Assembly: GCA_943704425.1 (NCBI GenBank)
Contig: CALSCP010001523.1
Location: 1-55,949 of the forward strand
Length of the DNA: 55,949 nt
Direction of reading: 5' to 3'
DNA from: Ministeria vibrans ATCC 50519
Lineage: Eukaryota > Opisthokonta > Filasterea
Shown: positions 33,861-45,143 of the stretch, in pieces
How positions within the stretch are numbered: the first letter of the stretch is position 1
Layout: every line of letters begins with the position of its first letter
Program-made: the position numbers and the translations under genes
Notes under the pieces: generated by a model
The model's database searches: none
Told to the model about the DNA's origin: nothing
Seen by the model: the letters and a program-made list of their open reading frames with translations, nothing else

Positions 33861-33968
33861 AAGGGCGCGAGTCAATAGAAGATGCCCACAATATCTTTTG
33901 ATGAAAAATAAGTTATAAATACTGAAAATACGTGAAAAAAGGTGGGCAAATAAAGAGATTGCGCCCCT
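33861..33968 (+). repeat. GC-rich nested hairpin element, right copy G
   Basis: Left arm AAGGGCGC as in F, right arm GCGCCCCT, interior of the ATCTTTTGATGAAAAATAA subtype (as 29536). The mix of subtypes in one cluster suggests recombination among copies. Confidence 0.9.
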
Positions 33969-33993
33969 AGTAAATAAAGATAAAGATAAAAAA

Positions 33994-34064
33994 GATACAA
34001 TAATTTAATGGTAAAATATTGATTTCATGAGTCAATTATTTAGGTTCAATTCCTAATTGTATCC
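33994..34064 (+). tRNA. trnM: tRNA with anticodon CAU (Met or lysidine-type Ile), copy 1
   Basis: Acceptor GATACAA/TTGTATC, D stem ATTT/AAAT, anticodon stem TTGAT/GTCAA, loop TTCATGA (anticodon CAT), T arm TTAGG-TTCAATT-CCTAA. One of two CAU tRNAs; I cannot tell which is initiator, elongator or AUA-reading Ile. Confidence 0.9.
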
Positions 34065-34125
34065 AAATTTTAGATTAAAAGATCTAAAATAAAAAGGAAA
34101 ATGTCAAATAAAAATAATAATAAAA

Positions 34126-37100
34126 ATGTCAAATAAAGATTGAAAAAATAATAATGAAAATGAAAGTGGTTACTGACTAAGTGAAAGCATAAAGGGGAAT
34201 CAAGAATTAAATTTAAATAAAAAGCACTGCGTAATAAGTAGTGTAGATAGTATTAATAGTATTGATAGTATTAAAAAAGGTGAAAATCACCATATAGATT
34301 TAAAAAGTAAAGAATGAATCCTTCCTCTTGAAAAAGAGATGACAATTGCTACAAGTAAATTTTGAGATTTTGATAATTGAAAAAATAAATTAAAGTTGAC
34401 AAGAAATTTAGATTATAGAAATTATGAAAATGAAAATAATTGAGACATTGATCAATTAAAGATAAAAAGACCATATTATCAAAAATATTTGAATGAAATA
34501 TCAAGAGGATTAGAACCAAAGAAAAATAAATATATTTATAAATTTGAGCATAACACATATTATAATAATAAGTATAATAGTCTAATTCCAGATATAAAAA
34601 ATCGTCATTATGATTTTGACAATAAAAAATGAAAATATTGGAATGAAATATATAATGATAAAAAGAGAAAAGACCCAGAAAGTGTAAATAAAATAATAGA
34701 GTTGATATATTTAAATTTTTATGAAAAAAACTATATAACTCTAACAGGTAAAAATGATAATTGGCCATTAATATATGGATCAAATTTATTAGAGACAAGT
34801 GAAAGATTAAATTTAAATTTAAAAAAACCGAGTTATTTAAAGATTTGAGAAGAAAGTAAAGGAGAAAATATAAATAAGTTAAATTTGAATTGGAATTTGA
34901 ATAATATTGAAATAATAAATGAAACAAAACTAAATTGAATAAATATAATATTAAATTGAGAAAATGCAGCTTGAAAAAAAAGAGAAGCAGAATCTCAATT
35001 AAAATATTGAAGAATGTTATTATCAAATAAAAAAAAGAAGTTAAAAGAAATAATAAAAGGAAAGGATAGAGAAAAAATCAAGATATTATTAAAAGGTGAT
35101 TTGTTATTGAAAAATATTTGAATAAATATAGGAGAATGAAAAAGAAGAAGTGAAAAGAAAATCTATAATTCTCGAGAATTAATAAAAAGAGAAGAAAAAA
35201 ATACAAAATACATTGGAAAAGAAAAACAAGATAGAATAAAAAATCGCCGTCTTATTTGACAAAGAAATGTAATTAAGTATTATAGAGAATCATTGAAACT
35301 TCATATAAATGATATTAAGGGAGAGTATATAGAACAAAAGTTAATTAAAATAAGGGAAGAATGTAATAAGTGAGAGGAATTACTAAAAAAAAGAAAAGAA
35401 GTATTTTACAGTTGTAAAAAAGCAATGGTAAGAATGAATAATCTAGATTGAGAACTAAAGAAGGAAATCGAAATTAAAATGGAAAGATTACATAATTGGT
35501 ATTCAAAATATGTTTCATTTTCTTGAATGAGCAGAAATCACTATTTAAAAATGAAAAAGATAGAAAATCCAGATTTTAAAGAAGAAATGAAGGATCATTC
35601 AAAGATCATTGAGTTAATAGTGGATCTAAGAGACGACCTGGTAAACTGACCTATGCCTTATCTTCTAAATAAAAGATGAAAGGAAGAAGACAAAGTAAAC
35701 CAAGAAATACAACATAGAGCAGAGTGAAACCATATAAGATTGTTAAAAGCAAGAGAAGCAGAAATTGAAATAAAGATAGAAAGGAAAGATATAGATAAAG
35801 ATCTAATTAAAGTAGAAAGTAAAATAATAAATTTAATTAAAAGACCAGAAGATTGAAATGAACTGAAAGAGGAGGTAACATGAGAATGATTAAATAAAAA
35901 ATTAGAAAAATATATAAAATTGAATACTTGAATAAATATGGCAAATAAATGAGTAGGTTTAAAAAGAGATGAAAAGAAGAATAAAAAGTTATTTGAAAAA
36001 AAAGTGGGTGATTGATTAATAAAAAGAGATAATAAAATTTATAAAATAGTAGAAAATATAAAACTATTAGAGAAATTAATATTTGAACAAGAACTAAAGG
36101 AAAAAGAAAGACAAAGAGATTTAAGAATAACTGGACATTATAAAACATTAACAGAAAGGGAAAGACGGTTATCATTCGAAAACAGTAAATTAAAGAAATA
36201 TGATTTACTGAGTGAAGAAGGACTGACACCAGCTAAAACAGGAATGTTTGAGTTATTTGGTTCTGTAGGAATACAAAAATTCTCAAAAAGAATGGCAATT
36301 AAAAAATTAGAATATAATGTAGATAAATTCGGTCCTTCTAAAAAATGAATAGAAACTCCAAGAACTATAAGAAAATTAGAAGTAGAAATAGAGAAAGAGA
36401 AAGAGAAAGTATTAGAAGACAAAATGGTAAAAGGTCAAGTGTTAAAAGTAACTCCAGGTTTAATTAAAGATTCTAAAGATTGAAGTGAATGAGAAAAATC
36501 GGAAGAAAAGGAGCAATCAAAAATAATAGAAGAGATAGTAGAAAGAGGAGAAAAGGGGCACAATTTACCAATTGACTTAATAAATAGTGTGATTAAAAAT
36601 TATGGTAAAAAGGAAGGAGAGAAGAAAAAAATTAAAGTTGAAACAAGGAACTGAAAGATCACAGGAATGTTTTTTGACTCAACATGGTTATGATGATCAA
36701 ATTTAAAAAAAATGAATATGGATAAGAATTGATGATGAAGTCGGGTAGAGACTAAAAAAATGAAGAAGACTTCAAATAAAGGAATTCTAAATTCTTTATT
36801 AGATTTTAAAAATGAAATAAAGAAAGAAGGAAATCATAAATTGGCTGAATATTATAGACATGAAGAACAAGATTACCTAAATTCAGAAGAATATAAATCT
36901 ACAAATGCAAATCCATATAAACCATTTTCTTATTATAAAAAAAAGATTGATCCTAAATTAAAAAATAGGAAAACACTGATTGACTTAAAAGAAAACAGAG
37001 AAAAATTTAGAAAAATAAATTTAAGATTAATTAAGAAGCTTGTTATAACAACAAATGATTATTTGAAATACAAACGAGAAAGAATTGAAAAATGGAAGGA

Positions 37101-38175
37101 ATCAAAATCAATTTTAACTACAAGATATAAAAATCTTGATTTATATAAAAAGAAGTTAAGAATAATAACTCTTGCATATAAAGGTCAATATAAAAAATTA
37201 AAAGGTAGAAAAAAGAGATCATGGACGGTATCATCAAACTTTCATATATTTGATATATATAAATGAAGAGTAGGTCAAAATGAAAATCAAAAATGAATAA
37301 TTAAAAATAAATATAATAAATGATTTTCAAAGCAAAATTGAACAGAATGATCATATAATAATAAATTTATAAAGACAAATAAATACATTAAAACAACAGA
37401 GATATATAAATCTCTAGACCAAATCTCAAAGATAAACAAGAGAGATAAGGTAAAAATCTGAGAGATAGAAGAGCGAAGTTTTAAGGAGATAAAATGAAGC
37501 TTTGAATGTAAGAATAGAATAGAGAAGGTCGAAAATCTAAAACTAAAAGAGGTAGCAGATAAAAGTTACCTTTGAGCGAATGTTGATGGAAAGGATGAAG
37601 AGGATGGAAAGGATAAATGAAAGAAAAGCTTATTATTTAATTATAGAGAAGCAAAAGGTGAAAATGGTCCAGATTTAAAAAGACTGGAAAGACTTTGAAT
37701 CCAAAGATTAATTAATATTCGGGTAGAGAAAGAATTTCATTTTAAAAAGATAATTAAATGAATGGAGAATGAAAATAATAGTTTCTGAATTCTAATTAGT
37801 CCAGAAATATATAATTTGAATGGTATAAATTGTTCTAAATGAAAAAAGGAAGAAATAATAAAGATAAGAAAAGCTTGAAAAAACTATATACAGTATAGTG
37901 AAGAAGAAGAAGTAATACAAGAACATCGTTTGACAAGATCAATACCATCAAATTACAATAAAGAACTAAAATTAGTAAAGACTCGACCTATTAAAAACTT
38001 CCCTAATTTAAAAGAAGACCAAGGATTGACTCGTAAATGAATAATGAATCCAAGATTTGAACATTATGGAGTACATGATAAAACAATCGAGGAAAAAACT
38101 TGATTAAAATGATTAAAGGAAAGACCAAGAATGAATAAAATGAATAGTAAAAATGAGCATACTATCGAAAAATAA
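34126..38175 (+). CDS. Hypothetical protein (orf1349)
   Basis: ATG at 34126 to TAA at 38173, 1,349 residues, read codon by codon with no TAA or TAG and with many TGA(Trp). Lys/Glu/Asn-rich and without evident membrane helices. The first 700 residues look coiled-coil-like; a more complex region lies at about 690-1050 (for example TPAKTGMFELFGSVGIQKF, ETRNWKITGMFFDSTWLWW, YKGQYKKLKGRKKRSWTVSS). I recognise no family. Its 3' end overlaps the cob start by 23 bases in another frame. It could contain a diverged ribosomal protein core, since rps3, rps7, rps8, rps10 and rps19 are not recognisable elsewhere. Confidence 0.75.
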
Positions 38176-39337
38176 TCCACAATCACTAAGAAAATCAAAT
38201 GTATTAATTTCATCATTAAATGGTTTATTAATAGATGTTGCAGCACCATCAAATTTATCATATTGATGAAATTTCGGATCTTTACTAGGACTAATATTAG
38301 TATCACAAATAGTAACAGGAATAGCACTAGCTATGCATTATACAGCTAATATAGAATTAGCATTCTCATCAGTAATGCATATAATGATTGATGTAAATAA
38401 TGGTTGATTCTTAAGATATGCACATGCAAATGGAGCATCATTATTTTTCATATTTGTATTTTTACATATTGGAAAAGGTCTATATTATGGATCATATAAT
38501 AGACCAAGAACAGATTTATGAAATGTTGGAGTAATAATATTCTTTTTAATGATGGGAACAGCATTTATAGGATATGTACTGCCATGAGGTCAAATGTCAT
38601 TTTGAGGAGCTACAGTAATAACAAATTTAGTATCAGCAATTCCATATATTGGTCAAGACATAGTATATTGAATATGAGGAGGTTTTTCAGTAGATAATGC
38701 AACATTAAATAGATTTTATAGTTTCCATTTTGTATTACCATTCATATTAACAGTATTTGTAATTATACATTTAGTATTATTACATGAATATGGATCAAAT
38801 AATCCATTAGGAGTAGAATCAAGTTCAGATAAAATCTGGTTCCATCCATATTATAGTATTAAAGATTTAGTAGGAGTAATAATAGCATTAATGTTATTTA
38901 CATTACTAATATTCTTTTATCCAAATACATTAGGCCATGCAGATAATTGAATTCCAGCTAATCCATTATCTACTCCAGCACATATAGTTCCTGAATGATA
39001 TTTCTTATTTGCATATGCTATCCTAAGATGTATACCATCAAAATTAGGAGGAGTATTAGCATTAGTATTAAGTATAGTAATATTAGTATTCATACCATTA
39101 CTTCAAAGTTTCCCAACAAGAAGTTTATCATATCAACCCTTAATGAAATTAAGATTCTGATATTTTATAACAAATTTCCTAATATTAACATGATTAGGAG
39201 GAAATCCAGTGGAAGAGCCATTTGTATTATTAGGAATCTGAGCTACAATTAGCCATTTTAAATATTTAATAGATATTTGATTTTATGGATTAATTCAGTT
39301 AATAAGTCAAAATTGAAGAATAATAAAAAAGGTATAA
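38153..39337 (+). CDS. cob: Apocytochrome b
   Basis: 394 residues, ATG at 38153, TAA at 39335. Eight transmembrane helices; the Q-site PEW motif is at residues 280-282 ([14 protein letters not shown]), and the four heme-ligand histidines are in the helix B region ([27 protein letters not shown]) and helix D ([20 protein letters not shown]). Helix C has [31 protein letters not shown]. Trp in these motifs is often TGA. Its start overlaps the end of orf1349. Confidence 0.98.
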
Positions 39338-39343
39338 ATAAAA

Positions 39344-39727
39344 ATGACAATTATACAATTATGCAAAAAGAAAAACAATAGGAAAAAGAAAAAAAGGCTA
39401 GGCCCATTAAAAGGTTTAAATGGCTCACCACAAACTAAAGGTATTTGTGAAAAGCCTAGAATAGCTACTCCTAAAAAGCCTAATTCAGCTCAAAGAAAGA
39501 TTGTAAAAGTAATAATAAGCAATGGAATGTCAGTAATAGCTAGAATAATTGGAGAAGGTCATACACTTCAAAAACATTCAATGGTATTAATTAGGGGTGG
39601 AAGAGCAAATGATCTTCCAGGAGTAAGATATACAATAATAAGAGGAAAATATGATTCAACACCATTACTAAAAAGAAGAACTTCATTATCCAAGTATGGA
39701 ATGAAAAAAGAATGAATTAAAAATTAA
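39344..39727 (+). CDS. rps12: Small ribosomal subunit protein uS12
   Basis: 127 residues, ATG at 39344 and TAA at 39725; a TGA 12 bases before the end is Trp (KKEWIKN). Highly conserved: TPKKPNSAQRKIVKV (the decoding-centre loop with K-P-N-S-A), then GEGHTLQKHSMVLIRGGR and DLPGVRYTIIRGKYD. Starts 6 bases after the cob stop codon, so probably co-transcribed with it. Confidence 0.98.
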
Positions 39728-39739
39728 AAGATAAATAAA

Positions 39740-39810
39740 GGGTGTATAATTCAAAGGTAGAATATACGGCTTTTAACCGTCCTATATGGGTTCAATTCCC
39801 ATTGCGCCTA
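39740..39810 (+). tRNA. trnK: tRNA-Lys(UUU)
   Basis: Acceptor GGGTGTA/TGCGCCT, D stem ATTC/GAAT, loop CTTTTAA (anticodon TTT), T arm ATGGG-TTCAATT-CCCAT. Anticodon stem TACGG/CCGTC has a mismatch at the outer pair. Confidence 0.9.
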
Positions 39811-39862
39811 TATAAATAATAAATAGAAGATAAAGAGGTTCACGAATAAATACAAGATTAAG

Positions 39863-39968
39863 AGGGGCGCGAGTAAAGAAAAGATGCCCACAATATCTTA
39901 TGATATAAAATAAGTGATAAATACTTAAAATAAATAAAAAGGTGGGCAAATAAAGAGATTGCGCCCCT
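39863..39968 (+). repeat. GC-rich nested hairpin element, right copy H
   Basis: AGGGGCGC/GCGCCCCT, inner TGCCCAC/GTGGGCA, interior ATCTTATGATATAAAATAA subtype (as 29256 and 40096). Confidence 0.9.
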
Positions 39969-40095
39969 AGTAAATAAAAATAAAGATAAATAAAGATAAA
40001 TAAATATTAATAAATATTAAGAGGTTCGCGAATAAATAGAAGATAAATAAATATTAATAAATATTAAGAGGTTCGCGAATAAATAGAAGATAAAG

Positions 40096-40201
40096 AGGGG
40101 CGCGAATAAATAGAAGATGCCCACAATATCTTATGATATAAAATAAGTGATAAATACTTAAAATAAATAAAAAGGTGGGCAAATAAAGAGATTGCGCCCC
40201 A
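40096..40201 (+). repeat. GC-rich nested hairpin element, right copy I
   Basis: As copy H, with the last base of the right arm changed (GCGCCCCA). Preceded by two partial 5' copies. Confidence 0.9.
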
Positions 40202-40437
40202 AGTAAATAAAGATAAAGAAATAATAAAGAAATGATAAAGAAATATAAATAGAAATGCGTGAAAGAAAAAAGTAATAAATATGAAAGAGTAGCTAGTGAG
40301 AAAAAGAGTAGTTTTAAAGAAGTGAAAAAAGAATAAAAGTAAAATTTGCTGAACATTTGTGATAGTGAAATCAAGAAAAGCGGGTGATAAAGAATACAAA
40401 AAGTGGAAAGATAAAGGGGTACAATTGTAACTTTTCT

Positions 40438-40520
40438 GATAGTAACTTTGCATAGTTACATTTTTCCGTTAAAGTTTTAATTAAAAAATGAATTCTTGAA
40501 ACAAATATTTTGTCGTTATT
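40438..40520 (+). promoter_or_regulatory. Putative promoter P5 (upstream of trnT-trnM-orf883 unit)
   Basis: GATAGTAACTTTGCATAGTTAC (box A 40442-40459), ATTTTTCCGTTAAAG, then 34 bases after box A the box B TCTTGAAACAAATATTTTGT with CGTTATTTAAGCAC (40494-40525). Nearly identical to P2 in the other half of the chromosome, with AAAAAGTGGAAAG upstream (about 40398). Confidence 0.65.
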
Positions 40521-40629
40521 TAAGCACTATGAATATAAAAATAAAAGATTAATTATATAAATGATATATTAAATAATAATATATGTATTAATATATTAAT
40601 ATATATTAATATAATTAGATTGAAGAAAA

Positions 40630-40701
40630 GTCATTGAAGCATTACGGTAATGCGATGGTCTTGTAAACCATAGATAATTAGTTCAATTCTAATCTGTGAC
40701 A
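40630..40701 (+). tRNA. trnT: tRNA-Thr(UGU)
   Basis: Acceptor GTCATTG/CTGTGAC (one T-T mismatch), D stem GCAT/ATGC, anticodon stem ATGGT/ACCAT, loop CTTGTAA (anticodon TGT), T arm ATTAG-TTCAATT-CTAAT. Confidence 0.92.
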
Positions 40702-40719
40702 ATAAATAGGAAGTATTTA

Positions 40720-40791
40720 AAATATGTAGTTTAATGGCAAAACACTGTGCTCATGATACAGGTCATATAAGTTCGATTCTTATCATATTTA
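40720..40791 (+). tRNA. trnM: tRNA with anticodon CAU (Met or lysidine-type Ile), copy 2
   Basis: Acceptor AAATATG/CATATTT, D stem GTTT/AAAC, anticodon stem CTGTG/TACAG, loop CTCATGA (anticodon CAT), T arm ATAAG-TTCGATT-CTTAT. It differs throughout from copy 1, so they are not recent duplicates. Confidence 0.9.
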
Positions 40792-40810
40792 ATATTAAAT
40801 AATAAAAAGG

Positions 40811-43462
40811 ATGAATAAAGAAACAAGAAAAGGAATAATGATGCTAATGGATATTAAAAAAGAAAAGCCAAAGGGAATAAGAAATTTAAAAGAAGTAAGA
40901 TATGAAAGTGAAAAAGCCTCAATAGAATTAGAAAAGACAGGAATAAAAGTCTCAAGTTATTATGCTATTAAGGATTATGATTTAGTAACATATGTATACA
41001 GTATAATAGATAACATAAATGTAAGCAGTACTAAAATAGGAAGTAGTTTAGAGCATGAAAAATGGCTATGAACAAAGATCCAAGATATAAAGAGAGAGTT
41101 AATATGAGTTGAAAGCTGATTAAAAACAGGAGAAATAACAACAATAAACAAAGAAGGAGAAGAGTTGAAAGAAGAAGAGCTAAAAGAAAGAGAAGAAGAA
41201 ATATTAACTAAGACAGAATTAAAAATGACAGAACACAAAAAGTATATATTAGAAAATATGGTTGATGGTCGAGGTATAAATACAGACAATATTGAATATC
41301 AAATAGATATGTCAAATTATGATAAAAAATTTAATTTAAAATATATATTAGGAAATGAAATAGGAGATGATATAATGTGAGGAAGTAAAATGTCGCATAT
41401 TCTAGTAGAATTACAAGAAAAGATATTAAAAAAAGAAAAAGAAATAACATTCACAGAAAAAAATGTAGAAAGTAAATCAGAAAGAGAAGAAGGGAAATAC
41501 GTAATAGATGGTTATGAAATTACAGATATAGAGAGAAAAGTAGATAATAGACTTGGAGAGATAATATTAATAGTAAATATAAGATTAATTGCACTACTGC
41601 AAGAGGTGTGAAAGATGAAAATGAATTTTAAGAAATGGGTAAGTAAGACAAAGACAGAAGAAGAAAACAAAAAATTACAACAAAAATTTTTTATAATGTT
41701 AACAAATAAATTAAGATGAGAATTTGGCTCAATAAATAAAGATATAAATAAAGGAACATTAATAGGTTTTAAAGAAAAAGCATGAGAAATAATCCCGGAA
41801 TTGATAGAATACTATGAATCAAGATATTTAGAATTTTTAAATTCAAAATCATGAAAAGTATCATATTGATTCGATGCATTAATGTCAGAACAAGATTACT
41901 TACATATAAGAGAATTAGAAGAATGAAAAAAGGAAGCGCCTAAAGTAGGAATTGGAGAACCAAGCATAGGAACAATAATAGGAGAAAAGGAAATAAGTAA
42001 AATAAATAAAATAAATAAAATAAAGAAAGAAGAGGATAAGGAAGAGATAAAAGAAGAAGAAAAGATAGAAATAAAAGAAGAAGAAGAAACAGAAGAAGAA
42101 AAAGAAAAAAGAAAGGAAAAAGAAGTGAAAGAAGCATTTGAAAGAATATGAATAAAATGAAAAGAAGACTGTAAAGAAACAGAGATAAACGTAAATAATG
42201 AAATTAAAGACTGAGAAATAAATAAAGAATGAAATGACTCAGTCCATTGATATAAAGAAGCAGAAAGGCTATATAATAAAAGAGAAGAAAAGAATAAAAA
42301 GCATAAAAAATGAAATGATGCAAGATTAACAAGAGAAGTATTAAATTATAATAAGAGACTAGGAAAGATAGAAAATATATCTAAAGAAAGAATAGAAATA
42401 AAAGGAAAATATAATGGCTCATTAGAGCGTCAAAGAAGTGGATACAAAAGATATGATGAAGAAAAGTGAAAAGAAGAATTTTTCACAGAAGAAGAGAAAG
42501 ATCTATTGAGACCAAGTATAAGAACAAGACTTAAAAATAATAAAGGATTATTATCACGAAAATTAGAGAAGCTAATAATAAGAGTAGAGAAAGAAACAGT
42601 ACATTTAAGAAGAAATGAAAAATGGATAGAAATGAAACCAGAAATTCAAAAAGATTGATTATTCATAGACCCAATTATAAAAGAATATAAAGAAGTGAGA
42701 ATGAAGAATGAGAAGGCAAGATATATAAAGAAAGAAAAACGAGAAGATCAATTAGGATATGACAAATCAATAAACCATGGATATGATAAAATAATGCTAC
42801 TTAAAGAAGAAAGGGAATATGTATATGATGGACGTAAAAAATGAAACTGATTAAAATTCCAAGGGATAATGGTAAGACGTAAAACAAACATGGGAGGTCA
42901 CGATCAAAAGCGAGGTATGGTAAGAGTAAAAAAAGTAGTAGAATCATTGAGTACAGGATTAGACATAACAAATAGGACAATAATAAGAAGAGAAGGGGAA
43001 AATAATAAATGAAAAATAAAAGGAAAGAAATGAGAAAAGATAGAATCAGAAAAAGACTATTTTAAGAGAGAATCAGAAGCGTACATTAGAAGTAAAAGTG
43101 TAGAATGAATAAATAAAAAAAGAGTAGGAGAAAATGTATATGAAAGTGAAGAATACTTAAAAGGATTATTTAAATTTCTAAGTAAATTCGAAACAGTAGA
43201 ACAGAGAGTAGGAAGAAATGCAAACTTCAAACCTTACTTATGAATAAGAAGAGAGCTAACAGAAGGTACAAAGAAAAGTTTATTCATAAGACATAGTAAA
43301 GAGTGGTATGAAGTAAGAGATTCAGATTGACTTCAATACTCAAATTTCAATGGAAAAATAATTAAAGAAATAAATTACAAGACAGATGAAATAGATAAGA
43401 TGTCAGACTGATTTAAGAGTTATATAATAAATTTAAATAAATTTTTAAAAGAGTGAAAATAA
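40811..43462 (+). CDS. Hypothetical protein (orf883)
   Basis: ATG at 40811 to TAA at 43460, 883 residues, with no TAA or TAG by direct reading and frequent TGA(Trp). The middle (about residues 390-440) is a Lys/Glu repeat region (EEDKEEIKEEEKIEIKEEE). The C-terminal 250 residues are less repetitive and include MVRRKTNMGGHDQKRGMVRV, LSTGLDITNRTIIRR and FSKFETVEQRVGRNANFKPYL, the best candidates for a conserved core. I do not recognise it. The stop codon abuts the next ORF (orf222) without a gap, so the two are probably co-expressed. Confidence 0.72.
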
Positions 43463-44131
43463 ATGTGACTAATAAGTATAGTAATAATTTATAAGATAAT
43501 AACATATAGTATAATAAATACAATAATAGAGATAAATGAATCATGATTTTTAGGACTATTATATAATTCGTATATAGATATTACATTTTATGCATTCAAG
43601 GTATTAGAAAGAGAATATTTGTACCATTCATTAATAAAATGAGTAAGTATATGAATATTAATAATATTTTGAATAAAAGGACTAAAAGGTTTAATAAGGT
43701 CATGATTACTAAATCATGAATGAAACATATATAATCAATACAATTGAATCTGAATAATATATTGAATAGGAAGTATATTTTGATTTTATTGATTCGGATA
43801 TTTAACTCATTTATATTCAATATCAATATATTGATCCCAATCATTAAATTTAATAATGTTAGAAGCAATATATGAATTATTAAAAAAGGGTTGAATCTGA
43901 AACATAATAATAATAATAATAGGATGAAAAACATTAATGTACTATAAGATAAATAAATTAAAATTAAGAAAGACTAATATAAGTACAATAATCTGAATAT
44001 TAATAATAATAATAATAATATACACAAACATAAATATAAAGTATAATAATTTAATTTGAATATATTGCATAACAACATGAATAATTAAAACCATCCATAA
44101 AAATTATTTAAAAGAATATAAAAGAATATAA
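43463..44131 (+). CDS. Hypothetical membrane protein (orf222)
   Basis: ATG at 43463 to TAA at 44129, 222 residues. Unlike the other unassigned ORFs it is strongly hydrophobic and Trp/Ile-rich, with about five likely transmembrane helices (for example WVSIWILIIFWIKGL, WIIYWIGSIFWFYWFGYL, ISTIIWILIIIIIIYTN). Many Trp are TGA. I cannot assign it: tatC, sdh3/sdh4 and ccm proteins were considered, but their signatures are not visible. It begins directly after the orf883 stop codon. Confidence 0.65.
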
Positions 44132-44147
44132 AAGGAGGGGGGATGGA

Positions 44148-44218
44148 GTTTAAATAGCTTAAAGGTAAAGCAAAGCACTGAAAATGCTTAGATGTTGGTT
44201 CAATTCCTTCTTTAGACA
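44148..44218 (+). tRNA. trnF: tRNA-Phe(GAA)
   Basis: Acceptor GTTTAAA/TTTAGAC, D stem GCTT/AAGC, anticodon stem AAGCA/TGCTT, loop CTGAAAA (anticodon GAA), T loop TTCAATT (stem GTTGG/CCTTC is imperfect). Confidence 0.9.
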
Positions 44219-44228
44219 TAAGAAAGAA

Positions 44229-44696
44229 ATGAACTACAAAAACAAAGTAATAGACTGAATAAATAAAGAAGAAAGAAGTGAAATAGTAATAAATATATTA
44301 CTAAAAGAAACATTAAAAGAAAATGCTAAAGGAAAGATGATGATATTATGAAGTCAAGAATTATTTGGATATAGACCAAAATGAATATATAAAGGAAACA
44401 ATTATGAAATAAAATATACAAATATAAAATCAAAAGAAGACTTAAAGATGAAAGAATGGTCTAGTATATATGGATTACAATTTAAAATTAAAAAGAAAAA
44501 AGAAATAGAATACATAATAAAGACAATTTGACCATTATTAGAAAAGTTTGATCTAGAGTTCTGAAACAATTGACCTAAAATTAAGATAAAAGAAAGTAAA
44601 ATATATGGAATAAAGAAAATAATAAATTCAGACATACTAAATGATAAATATTATATTCCTACAGTACCAATTAACATTCAAATAATAAAAAAATAA
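44229..44696 (+). CDS. rpl5: Candidate large ribosomal subunit protein uL5
   Basis: 155 residues, ATG at 44229, TAA at 44694. Two lines of evidence: it directly precedes rps14 by 3 bases, as rpl5 does in bacteria and many mitochondria, and its C-terminal part ESKIYGIKKIINSDILNDKYY...TVPINIQI can be aligned to the uL5 ending NYsfGIkEqiiFPEidyDk...g.dI.ivt. The central GLQFKIKKKKEIEYIIKTIWPLLEKF would be the RNA-contacting sheet and helix. The match is weak and the family GR/T motifs near the N-terminus are not clear, so treat the name as provisional. Confidence 0.45.
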
Positions 44697-44699
44697 AAG

Positions 44700-44948
44700 A
44701 TGAAAAACAAGTATAAGTATGAGTATCTAATAGCAAAAAGCTATAAAAGAAGTACAAGAGTAAGAGTACCAGTACCAATAAAGATGGAAAGAGAAAAAAG
44801 CGGCCCACTATATTTAAAAAAAAGAGATAAATGTTTAATTACAAATAAAGAAAAAGCATTAATAAGACCGTATAATATATCAAGAATAAAGTTAAAAGAA
44901 TTGATGAATGAAAACAAGATAATAGGATTCAAAAATGTAGGTTATTAA
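44700..44948 (+). CDS. rps14: Small ribosomal subunit protein uS14
   Basis: 82 residues, ATG at 44700, TAA at 44946. The C-terminal region RPYNISRIKLKELMNENKII followed by GFKNVGY matches the family signature r.f.LSRi.lRe.a..G.lpGv.ksSW, and KRDKCLITNKEKALIR is the CxxtGR-like segment with the zinc cysteines lost, as in many organelle uS14. It follows the candidate rpl5 by 3 bases. Confidence 0.87.
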   Translation: MKNKYKYEYLIAKSYKRSTRVRVPVPIKMEREKSGPLYLKKRDKCLITNKEKALIRPYNISRIKLKELMNENKIIGFKNVGY

Positions 44949-44963
44949 AACTGAAATTAAAGG

Positions 44964-45036
44964 ATATCTGAAATTCGCTAGGTAGAATGTTTGATTTCGG
45001 CTCAAAAAGTTATAGGTTCGAATCCTATCAGATATT
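44964..45036 (+). tRNA. trnR: tRNA-Arg(UCG)
   Basis: Acceptor ATATCTG/CAGATAT, D stem ATTC/GAAT, anticodon stem TTTGA/TCAAA, loop TTTCGGC (anticodon TCG), T loop TTCGAAT. Presumably reads all CGN codons. Confidence 0.93.
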
Positions 45037-45051
45037 ATAAAAAAAGTAAAA

Positions 45052-45123
45052 GTGTAAATAGCTCAAAGGTAGAGCATTGCTTTTCTAAAGCAACGGTTAT
45101 AAGTTCAAGTCTTTTTTTACATT
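45052..45123 (+). tRNA. trnR: tRNA-Arg(UCU)
   Basis: Acceptor GTGTAAA/TTTACAT, D stem GCTC/GAGC, anticodon stem TTGCT/AGCAA, loop TTTCTAA (anticodon TCT), T loop TTCAAGT. Reads AGA and AGG, so these are Arg here. Confidence 0.93.
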
Positions 45124-45143
45124 AATAATAAAAATAAAAATAA

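Larger units (their letters stand above)
39811..40629. other. Intergenic repeat and promoter region between trnK and trnT
   Basis: About 820 bases without a gene. It contains two full hairpin elements, three partial 5' copies of the type AGAGGTTCGCGAATAAATAG (about 39832, 40020, 40068), promoter-like element P5, and just before trnT an AT-only stretch (40555-40620) with ATATATTAATAT palindromes. Confidence 0.75.
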
